The position numbers and the translations under genes were made by a program. From contig NC_092665.1 in the NCBI RefSeq assembly GCF_032118995.1, positions 7,621,501 through 7,685,500 on the forward strand: 64,000 bases of DNA, in the 5' to 3' direction. Under the pieces are notes generated by a model. That model ran no database searches. It saw nothing but the letters and a program-made list of their open reading frames with translations, and was not told the DNA's origin. Of this stretch, positions 13,600 through 24,284 are shown in pieces (positions within the stretch are counted from its first letter, which is position 1; the number at the start of each line of letters is the position of its first letter). Source of the DNA: Asterias amurensis. Its lineage: Eukaryota > Echinodermata > Asteroidea > Forcipulatida > Asteriidae.

Positions 13600-13864
13600 A
13601 TTATTTTTATTCTGCGCGTTGCCGTCAGCACGTGACATTTTACCGCGTCCATGGCGAACCAAAACTTAGGCCGTGTCCGAATTGGCGACTTCGGCTACAG
13701 CTACGGCTTGGGCGCGCGCGTCTGCTATTCTTCAACACTGACAGACGCGCTGATCTAGCCGTAGCTGTAGCCAAAGTCGCCAATTCGGACACGGCCTCAT
13801 TCTACACAGACAATGGCGCGTATGTACGCGCGGCCGATCTAGTTATTTTAATTCTATATCTATG
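13600..13864 (+). mobile_element. Fragment of a repeat ending TCTATATCTATG, with a nested 130-bp palindromic MITE
   Basis: The fragment reads CCGCGTCCATGGCGAACCAA ... GCGCGGCCGATCTAGTTATT and ends abruptly at the start of the right giant arm. The same text occurs at 63035-63110 (opposite strand) and 63395-63450. Inserted at 13668-13797 is a palindrome whose ends are AGGCCGTGTCCGAATTGGCG and its complement. Only non-coding sequence is present. Confidence 0.65.
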
Positions 13865-16800
13865 CCCTCTCTGTGTCGTCTGTGGACGCGGCGTATCAAT
13901 ACCGCGCAATACGCGCGTATGGCAAAATTATCATCGTATGACACGCGCGTATGGCAAGATGTCAGCGCACATAGACCATTTCTAGTGTTTTCATTGGTCA
14001 ATGATGATGTCATTGGATGGCAAAATTGTATGGCAAAATATTGTGCCATACACGCGTTACGAAAATGGCGTATGCGCGTCCATACAAATGGTCTCACAAC
14101 GAAACCGCACGCACAATGAGACACTCAGCGTTCTCCGGGTTCTATTTCTATGGGCAGCACGCATTAGTCGCGCAACCAGCAGAGAGCACCCGCTGCAACT
14201 CGACTATCTCACTGCGTGGGACCATAAACGACTTGTCCACAATTCTACGATTAGCGCAGAATTTAGCGATAAACAGAGCTATGAAGTTGTGCCCTGTGGT
14301 CTTGAAAGAATTTTGTACACAGAACGTGTAGGGAACCATGGGGGAATGGGTTATCACTTGCGGGCGCCTTTTCCCGCCGCCGATAGCTTCATTCGACGGC
14401 GGGGTTTCAAGACAAGTGCGAACGTCATACATCTTGTGGTGGTTTCAATCGTCATATTTTCGGATACTGAAATGGAAAATAAGTATGTTTAAACCTAAAT
14501 GTTCACTTATATTGTATACATGTACATGCTTACTATGGTGTTGTAGATAGGGATGTGAATGTCAGTGAAGACGTTCGGTTTCAATCGTTGGTTTAAATTT
14601 GTAAAATTAATTAGCACGGCATGTACGTATACATGTATCGACATAGCACGACCATATGACAGGCAGTCTAATAAACTAATAACCTGGCATGCTCGTCGCG
14701 GTGTTCCTCTATTGCTATATAAATACTAGGGACCAATTGTGAGGTATTTCATAGGGACCCCAACGGAAACAAGCCAAAGATATAAATTGGCTTTGTTGGG
14801 TTATCCTTGTTTTGTACATTTTTGTGTGTTCAATTTTTATTGTGTTCAAAATTAATTTATATTATTTCATCGTCAATGATCGCCTGTTTCCGATTGCTGG
14901 CTATGTATTTTTGACGTGTTTTTATCCAAATAAATTCAAATCAAATCAACACACGTTCTGTCAATGATAGTACCCCTGGCATGCTCTGCGCGGTGTTTGC
15001 GCTGTGTGTACTTTATTAAAGCACCAAGTTGGGTATTTCATAGAAGCCCTACGGAAATAAGCCAAAGATATTGGCTTACTATTGGGTTATCCTTGTTATT
15101 TTTGTGTCCTATTTTTATTGTGTTCGAAATTAATTTATCTTATTTCATCGTCTGTTTCTGATTGCTGTGTATGTATTTTTGACATGCTCTTATCCAAATA
15201 AATTAAAATCAAATCAAATCAAGTCAATGATAGTAGCTTGGCATGCTCTGCGCCGTGTCTTTGTGTTGTGTGTACTTTATTACGCACCAAGTTGGGTATT
15301 TTTGTGTCCTATTTTTATTGTGTTCTAAATTAATTTATCTTAATTCATCGTCTTTTCTCCCATTGTTGTGACGGTTTCGATCGTCATAATTTAGGATACT
15401 GAAATGAAACTTAAGTATATTCTTATATACTTATGATTTCTGGTAAATGTATTTACCATGGTGTTGTAGAAAGGAATGTCAATGAAAATTATGGCTGGAT
15501 GTCGGTGAAGACATTCGGTTCCAAATGTTGGTTCAATTTGTAAATATAACACGACTATCTCATTTTTAATGAAAGTAGTTTTATAGGCAACTTACTAATA
15601 CTAGCCTCGCATGCTCTGCGCAGTGTCTCCCTCTGTGCTAGTGCTATGTCACTGTGTGTACTTTAGGGACCAAGATGGGTAGTCAGAGACATCCCAATGG
15701 TTTATTTGGTTATCCTAGGATCGGTTATCCGAATATTTTTTGTACGTGATCTTACCTTGTTTATCCGATTTTATCGTCTTTTCTCCTACTGTGTATGTAT
15801 AGTTAACAGTCAAATAAATTCAAAGTGTTGTTCTTGGCAGGTTACATGTATGACCTCGATATTGTGAGAGTTTTTAAGAACTGTAATCAGAGGATAATAA
15901 ATTTGTTCAACCAGGGTCATTGGTGCAAACATGTACTTATATGTGTACATGTGAAGTTAAAGTCGCTATTAAATATTTATAAATATATAACTGTTTACAT
16001 GCATTTCTTCATAAAGATTCCCTTTTTTTAGTCAATTTGTAAACAAAACACCCCTTTGAAAAGCACTACATCAGAGGCAATTTTTATGTACATAAAAAAG
16101 GTTGGTCAGCTTTAAGCGCAAAATGGGGTATGCTTTCGGCGCCTTTTCCCGCTGGCGATATGCTATGGCTGCATCCGCAAGGGGTCTCTAGTGTCACACC
16201 TTGTTGAGGTTTCAATCGTCATAATTCTGGGTTCTGAAATGAAACTAAGTTTATTTTTATAAACCTTAACATTCACTTATTGTGTATGCGCTTACTATGG
16301 TGTTGTAGAAAGGGATGCGAGGGTCAGTGAAGACGTTCGGTTCCAATCGTCTTTTTCATTTTGTAAATATACCACGACTATAGGGCCTACTGACATTTTA
16401 ATAATAATAATAATAATATAGGCAACTTGATATTCACCTGGCATGCTCTGCGCGGTGTCCTTCTGTGTTGTGTGTAATTTAAGCACCAAGCTGGGTGTTT
16501 CATAGGGACCAAACAGAACCAAGCCACAGATATTGGCTTTATTGGGTTATCCTTGTATATTTTTGTGTCCTATTTTTATTGTGTTTCTAAACTAATTTTT
16601 CTTATTTCATCGTCTTTTCTCCTATTGTTGTGTTTGTATTTTGAAATGTTTTGAAAATCTGAATAAATACAAATCAATTCAAATCAAAGTGTTGTTCTCG
16701 GCAGGGTATGTAATTGTAGTATATACACTAGTTGTACAAAGACTGTGGTGTCCATAGTTATTTTTATTGATTAGTCTGGTCCGTGTCATTTTTAATTTTT

Positions 16801-19492
16801 TTATTTATTTAAATTTTTTTATTACTGTTTTTGGTTGCTTTTGTTTTTTGACCTTTGTCGTCCAAGTCCTTGTCTGTCTGTTGAAATTATCCTAATTTCT
16901 GTAGTTATTTTCTTCAAATTGTATACATTGCATCCGTCCTTCATTTTTATGTTCATAAATATTTGTTTTCTAGTGTATGCTTAAATTGTTATTGCCAATG
17001 TGAAAAAAAAAATGTTCATTTGTGGGATGTTTTTAAGGAACTGTTATCAGTGGATAATAAATTTGTTCTACCACGGTCATTGGTGCAAACATGTTCTTGT
17101 TGGTCTACATACGTTATTTAATAAATCACTGTTAAAATTTATAAGCGTATATTGGTTTACATGAGTTTCTTCATAAAGAGACTCCCTTGTTTGAGTCAGT
17201 TTGCTAGATGTCAGTGAAGACATTTGGTTCTAATCGTCTGTTTCAATTTGTAAATATAACACGACTATAGGGCCTGTTTATATTTTTAATGATAGTAATT
17301 TTATAGGCAACTTGATAGTAGCCTGCTGCTCTGCGCGATGTACCTCTGTGCTGTGTGTACTTTAAGGACCACATTAGGTATTTCAATGCGACCCCAATGG
17401 AAATAAGCATTATTGGGTCACCTTGGATATTTTTATAACCTTGGGATGTCAGGAGATGTTTGAACTGAACACCAAGTCAGTAGGGCATGCCAGTCTTTTA
17501 TTGGCTCAATATTCATGTAAATAATAACGTTTTGATAGAATGGCTTTTTAAACCAACCCTCTGTATTGATGAAATTGTAAACTGTACACGAGGCAGTATA
17601 CTGTAGTATGCACAGACACACGTTGTGCGTGGCAGGGTATGGCGTGGCCATCTGCGGGACACACACCGCACAAACCAGCGCACTGACCAATTGACCAAAC
17701 GATCGGCGTAAATTGGTGTTTTTTGTTATATGAATAAGATTATCTTGAGAAATATAAAGGTGTATTATATTAAACAAACAGGGTTGTCAGCAAAATCTTT
17801 GTTTCTTTTTAAAAGCTCAGTATAAAGTAAGGGGGGCTAAATTGACACTTTTCAAATGTGGTGGGGGGGGGGGCAACGGCCCCCTGATGTCACCGCCGTT
17901 CATCCTTAGCACTTATTGTGCAATGAGAAAAAGACGTGATCACCATTGGCAAACAGCTTACTTTAGGCGAAGAGGTAACGACCCCCGGGGTTCCCTGCAT
18001 GAGGGATGCTCCGGCTCCCGCCGGGTAGTTTGTCTAAAACACAAATGTCCCATTGTGGGGCTAGGACACGATTATCCTCAATGAGCATACATTCTACACT
18101 ATTTTTGCACAGTCTGGCACTGTAGTGTTTTTATTGTTCGATGTATAAGTCAATTGAGGGGGAACCAGACGCGTAAAAGGTCCCATTATGCGGCTAGGAC
18201 ACATTTCTCTTTGTTTAGCATACCCTCTACACTGGCTCTGGCTTCTGTATTTTTTATTCCCTTTTTGTATTTATAAGGGTATGTTGGGGAAGCCAGACAA
18301 ACGGTTAGCTTCGGTACACGCGAGCAGTGGGAAAAAAAAATCCGCTGGAGGTTTGCATGCCTGATTTTTGCTCATTCAAAATTGCCGATATTATTGAACA
18401 AATTGCGGTATATCAAAATTTTCTATTTTTCGATATGATTAAAAATGTTACATCCGCAGTATCTTATCTCAAAAAAACGTTGTGTATATAAGTATTTTCG
18501 ATATATCGACGGACGTTATTTAGCTGAACAGTCAAAAATAAATATGGTTACGCGGATGTTGGTCAGTTAACTGGGTAACCATGTAACTGTCACTGTTAAA
18601 TAGTCTCTACTGGTCATTTTTTGTGGGTTGGTTCTGACAGAGTGAAATAAAATTTTGAACTCGTGTTTCAGACAAATTTTAATATTGAATTCGCTTTGTG
18701 TTTTTTTTTATCCACTGTTTTCGCTTTTAAATAAACATTTTATTTGGTTCTAATTCAGTGTATTTATGTCATCAGCCAATTGAACAATAAAAACACATTG
18801 TGCCAATCTCTTTTTTATATGACCATGGATTATTTCTTCATTTTCATATAATTGCTTAATTATTTGCTTACTGATTTGTTGGTTTTCCTGTAACCTTGTG
18901 AATGTAAAGCATTGTGAGAGTTTATGTAATACCTTAAACAATATTAAGAATAATTTACTTTTAATTTGATTCATTTGTTGAGTCCTACGTGGTGATGACG
19001 TTGTTAGAGAACTGTTTCTTCCTCGCAGTCATCTGTTTTCTGATCATCAACTAACTTTCTATGGATCGCAGTCATCTGTTTTTCTCAGCATCAACTTACT
19101 CTCTATGGATCACAGTCATCTGTTTGCATAGCATCAACTAACTTTCTATGGATCGTTCTCCTCTCACACCACGACACTTTTAAAATGCCGAAGTCACCCA
19201 CCTCATCTATTAATGGCCATGGACGTATAAACTTGAAACACTGATAACCATTTTCTTAGTGGTGTCAACCATTAGGCCCCTCGTATATGGAGCGCTCCAC
19301 GCGACCAAGGCTATCGATCGGTATTAGTTAGGTGTAGGTGGGCATTAAATATCTTAAACACTGTTACCTATGTTATCATATATGTAATGTTAACATAACT
19401 TTAGTCCCTAAATAGGTTGCCTGGTTACTAACCTTATTTTTTTGTTTTTTCTTGCAGGAGGAGGCCCTTTGATGTATGGAGCGCTCTTTGCG
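13865..19492 (-). repeat. Right arm of the giant inverted repeat
   Basis: This is the mirror of 1-5639. The internal tandem modules reappear in reverse order, and the MITE at its inner edge (13865-14151 in the right arm) is cut off where the left copy reads on. Its 8-bp flank GGCAGCAC follows the CTATTTCTATG end at 14151. I see no host gene. At the outer side the sequence carries on into two further copies of the 197-bp subterminal repeat. Confidence 0.9.
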
Positions 19493-19805
19493 GCAAAGCG
19501 AATTGGTCGGTTCTAGTTAGGTGGGCATTAAATATCTTATACACTGTTACCTATATACGTATGTCATGTTAACAAAACTTTATGTCCTTAACAGGTTGCC
19601 TGGATCCAAAGCTCCCTCGTCTTCCTTGGTTACTAATTGAATTCTTTTTGTTGTCAATCAGGACGAGGCCCTTTGATGTATGGAGCGCTCTCCGCAGCTA
19701 AGCGAATTGGTCGGTTCTAGTTAGGTGGGCATTATATATCTTATAAACTGTTACCTATGTTATCATATGCAATGTTAACAAAACTTTATTTCCAAAACAG
19801 GTTGT
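19263..19805 (+). repeat. Three tandem copies of a ~197-bp subterminal unit
   Basis: Units start near 19266, 19461 and 19664. Each reads GGCCC..TGATGTATGGAGCGCTC, then TAGTTAGGTGGGCATTA(A/T)ATAT, then ACTGTTACCTAT and AACAGGTTG. The first copy is inside the giant arm (its mirror is at the window's left end), and the second begins within it. The outer element end may fall at a unit border, which the window cannot show. Confidence 0.8.
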
Positions 19806-22800
19806 TCTAACTCGATCCTACTCTGTGGTAGTAGTTGTAGACTGGCACTCTACCTAACAAGTTTCTATGATACTTGCGAATATGGGAATATATTGAAGGG
19901 ATACAAACTCTTTATGAGGCGGTGATGTTAATAGCGAGAAGTCCATTGATCCAATAAGAGAACCTTAGGTGCAGTAGTAGGTAGACTGGCACTCTACCTA
20001 ACAAATTCCTATGATACTTGCAAATATGGGAATAATTGAAGGGATATAAACTCTCTATGAGGCGGTGACATTAATAGCGAGAAGTCCATTGATCCAATAA
20101 GAGAAACTTCGGTACGGTAGTAGGTAGACTGGCACTCTACCTAACAAATTCCTATGATACTTGCGAATATGGGAATATAGTGAAGGGATACAAACTCTTT
20201 ATGAGGCAGTGACGTTAATAGCGAGAAGTCCATTGATCCAATAAGAGAACCTTAGGTGCTGTAGTAGGTAGACTGGCACTCTACCTAACAAATCCTATGA
20301 TACTTGCGAATATGGGAATATATTGAAGGGATACAAACTCTTAATGAGGCACTGACGTTAATAGCGAGAAGTCCATTGATCCAATAAAAAAACCTACCCT
20401 GCGGTAGTAGGTAGACTGGCACTCTATGCAACAAATTCCTATGATACTTGTGAATATGGGTATATAATGAAGGGATACAAACTCTTTATGAGGCGGTGAC
20501 GTTAACCAAGAAGTCCACACGATCCAATAAGAGAACCTTCGGTGCGGTAGTAGGTAGACTGGCACTCTACGTAACAAATTCCTATGATACTTGCGAATAT
20601 GGGAATATATTGAAGGGATCAGACTCTCTATGAGGCGGTGACATTAATAGCGAGAAGTCCACACGATCCAATAAGAGAACCTTCGGTGCAGACGTAGGTA
20701 GACTGGCACTCTACCTAACAGGTTTCTATGATACTTGCGAATATGGGAATATATTGAAAGAATAAGAACTCACTCCGGTGCAGTGATGTTCTGAGCGAGA
20801 AGTCCGAATGATCCAATAAGAGAACCTACTCTGCGGTAGTAGGTAGACTGGCACTCTACGTAACAATTCCCTATGATACTTGCGAATATGGGATTGTATT
20901 GAAGGAACAAGAACTCACTCCGGTGCAGTGACGTTCTGAGCGAGAAGTCCGATCGATCTAATAAGAGAACCTACTCTGCGGTAGTAGGTAGACTGGCACT
21001 CTACGTTAACAATTCCCTATGATACTTGCGAATATGGGATTGTATTGAAGGAACAAGAACTCACTCCGGTGCAGTGACGTTCTGAGCGAGAAGTCTGATC
21101 GATCCAATAAGAGAACCTACTCTGCGGTAGTAGGTAGACTGGCACTCTACGTAACAATTTCCTATAATGCTTGCGAATATGGGATTGTATTGAAGGAATA
21201 AGAACTCACTCCGGTGCAGTGACGTTCTGAGCGAGAAGTCCGATTGATCCAATAAGAGAACCTACTCTGCGGTAGTAGGTAGACTGGCACTCTACGTAAC
21301 AATTCCCTATAATGCTTGCGAATATGGGATTGTATTGAAGGAATAAGAACTCACTCCGGTGCAGTGACGTTCTGAGCGAGAAGTCCGATCGATCCAATAA
21401 GAGAACCTACTCTGCGGTAGTAGGTAGACTGGCACTCTACGTAACAATTTCCTATGATGCTTGCGAATATGGGATTGTATTGAATTTCCTATGATGCTTG
21501 CGAATATGGGATTGTATTGAAGGAATAAGAACTCACTCCGGTGCAGTGACGTTCTGAGCGAGAAGTCCGAGCGATCCAATAAGAGAACCTACTCTGCGGT
21601 AGTAGGTAGACTGGCACTCTACGTAACAATTTCCTATAATGCTTGCGAATATGGGATTGTATTGAAGGAATAAGAACTCACTCCGGTGCAGTGACGTTCT
21701 GAGCGAGAAGCCCGATCGATCCAATAAGAGAACCTACTCTGCGGTAGTAGGTAGACTGGCACTCTACGTAAAAATTTCCTATGATGCTTGCGAATATGGG
21801 ATTGTATTGAAGGAATAAGAACTCACTCCGGTGCAGTGACGTTCTGAGCGAGAAGTCCGATCGATCCAATAAGAGAACCTACTCTGCGGTAGTAGGTAGA
21901 CTGGCACTCTACGTAACAATTCCCTATGACACTTGCGAATATGGGATTGTATTGAAGGAACAAGAACTCACTCCGGTGCAGTGACGTTCTGAGCAAGAAG
22001 TCCGATCGATCCAATAAGAGAACCTACTCTGCGGTAGTAGGTATAGACTGGCACTCTACGTAACAATTCCCTATGATACTTGCGAATATGGGATTGTATT
22101 GAAGGAACAAGAACTCCTCCGGTGCAGTGACGTTCTGAGCGAGAAGTCTGATCGATCCAATAAGAGAACCTACTCTGCGGTAGTAGGTAGACTGGCACTC
22201 TACGTAACAATTTCCTATGATGCTTGCGAATATGGGATTGTATTGAAGGAATAAGAACTCACTCCGGTGCAGTGACGTTATGAGCGAGAAGTCTGATCGA
22301 TCCAATAAGAGAACCTACTCTGCGGTAGTAGGTAGACTGGCACTCTACGTAACAATTCCCTATAATGCTTGCGAATATGGGATTGTATTGAAGGAATAAG
22401 AACTCACTCCGGTGCAGTGACGTTCTGAGCGAGAAGTCCGATCGATCCAATAAGAGAACCTACTCTGCGGTAGTAGGTAGACTGGCACTCTACGTAACAA
22501 TTCCCTATGATACTTGCGAATATGGGATTGTATTGAAGGAACAAGAACTCACTCCGGTGCAGTGACGTTCTGAGCGAGAAGTCTGATCGATCCAATAAGA
22601 GAACCTACTCTGCGGTAGTAGGTAGACTGGCACTCTACGTAACAATTTCCTACGATGCTTGCGAATATGGGATTGTATTGAAGGAATAAGAACTCACTCC
22701 GTTGCAGTGACGTTCTGAGCGAGAAGTCCGAGCGATCCAATAAGAGAACCTACTCTGCGGTAGTAGGTAGACTGGCACTCTACGTAACAATTCCCTATGA

Positions 22801-23790
22801 TACTTGCGAATATGGGATTGTATTGAAGGAACAAGAACTCACTCCGGTGCAGTGACGTTCTGAACGAGAAGTCTGATCGATCCACTAAGAGAACCTACTC
22901 TGCGGTAGTGGGTAGACTGGCACTCTACGTAACAATTTCCTATGATGCTTGCGAATATGGGATTGTATTGAAGGAATAAGAACTCACTCTGGTGCAGTGA
23001 CGTTCTGAGCGAGAAGTCCGATCGATCCAATAAGAGAACCTACTCTGCGGTAGTAGGTAGACTGGCACTCTACGTAACAATTTCCTATGATACTTGTGAA
23101 TATGGGATTGTATTGAGAGAATAAGAAGTCACTCCGGTGCAGTGACGTTCTAAGCGAGAAGTCTGATATAAGAACTCACTGTGGTGCAGTGACGTTCTGA
23201 GCGAGAAGTCCATTCGATCCACCAAGAGAACCTACAGTGGGTAGTAGGTAGACTGGCAATCTCTGGATTTGTTTTTTTTTAAAGAATCTTGGTTTTTTTT
23301 TCAATGACATATTTTAACCAGTTTTTGCCTTTTTTTTAATTTCCCTTAACAACAATTTTTGTGTGTTTGTGTACAGATGGTGCCGGTTATTTGTTCATTC
23401 CACTTATCTTAACTCTGTAAAGTTAAGAACGAGAAGTCCACTCGATCCACTAAGAGAACCTACTCTGCGGTAGTAGGTAGACTGGCACTCTAACTGACAA
23501 AACCCTATGATACTTGCGATTATGGGAATGTATTGAAGGAATAAGAACTCACTCCAAGGAAGTGACGTTCTGAGCGAGAAGTCCACTGGATCCATTAGAG
23601 AACCTTCGCTGCAGTAGTAGGTAGACTGGCACTCTACCTAACAAAACCCTATGATGCGAGCGCTTGAGAATATGGGATTGTAATGAAAAATAATTAAAAC
23701 TCACTCCGAGTTAGCGACGTTAATAGCGAGAAGTCCCCTCGATCCACCAAGAGAACCTACAGTGGTTAGTAGGTAGACTGGCACTCTCTT
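19806..23790 (+). repeat. 145-bp satellite array, about 26 monomers
   Basis: The monomer runs GATCCAATAAGAGAACCTAC ... GGTAGTAGGTAGACTGGCAC ... TTGCGAATATGGGATTGTAT ... GTTCTGAGCGAGAAGTCC. Copies from 20830 to 23160 are highly similar; the first seven (19806-20700) and the last three are diverged, the usual pattern of an array that is homogenised in the middle. A spacer at 23260-23405 and the tail at 23790-23937 share a GTGCCGGTTA..TGATCATTCC-type block. Ladder-like 63-codon minus-strand frames arise because one monomer is open in one frame; 145 is not a multiple of three, so no long repeat protein can be read. Confidence 0.95.
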
Positions 23791-24284
23791 ACTTTTTTTT
23801 TTTTTTTTTAGAATCTTTTTTTTTTCAATTACTTGTTTTACCAGTTTTTACCTATGTTTGATGTTTTAATTTTTGTGTTTGTGTGTAGATTGTGCCGGTT
23901 AATTGATCATTCCCCTTTGCTTAACCCTGTGCAGCTAAATAAATTTAAATGTTGTCATGTTTTTGACTATTTTTTAATCAGATTTGTTGTGCGGTTACTT
24001 TTATCGTGGGGGTCAAAGGGCTAGGAACGACCAGGAATGTGTGTGAAGTATTGAGCAACTTCTCACCCATGAAACATTCTATATGGCCAGCGTCTCAAAT
24101 AGCCTCTCCTAGTCAAACTCCTACTGCCCGGCTTCTCGTGCCGATCCCTGTTTAGAACAGTGGGCAGAGGTGTGTTTTAGGTTAAGCAAATGACAGTACG
24201 TACCAAGAAAAAAACATTGACCAACTCAGCAGTTTGTCACTAACGAGTTTTTAATGAGAAGTATTGTTTCTTTCTTACTTTCAG

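Larger units (their letters stand above)
1..19492. mobile_element. Giant foldback element of the P superfamily (Galileo-like), partly outside the window
   Basis: Two mirror-image arms of about 5.63 kb bracket an 8.2 kb spacer that carries a THAP-type P-superfamily transposase gene on the plus strand. Base 1 pairs with base 19492, so the left arm continues beyond the window and the outer end and target-site duplication cannot be seen. Sampled stretches of the arms agree at roughly 98% by eye. Long inverted repeats containing tandem modules plus a P-type transposase are the hallmark of Galileo foldback elements in Drosophila (established knowledge); assigning this element to that type is inference. 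An alternative is a segmental inverted duplication that happens to flank an ordinary P element, because the inner boundary falls inside a nested MITE. Confidence 0.6.

Noticed and set aside
5006-14492. 163- and 174-codon frames mirrored at 4957-5497 and 14001-14492
   Set aside because: They overlap in two frames, lie in inverted-repeat and MITE sequence, and have no domain-like pattern. Their conservation between arms only reflects DNA identity.
21061-23030. Ladder of 63-codon minus-strand frames beginning MDRSDFSLRTSLH
   Set aside because: They are one satellite monomer read in a frame that happens to be open. The period of 145 bp is not divisible by three, so no continuous repeat protein exists.
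19806-23790. let-7-like microRNA cluster in the satellite
   Set aside because: The match covers only 13 bases with a seed mismatch, and the local hairpin has a 7-bp stem, far too short for a pre-miRNA. Kept only as a note.
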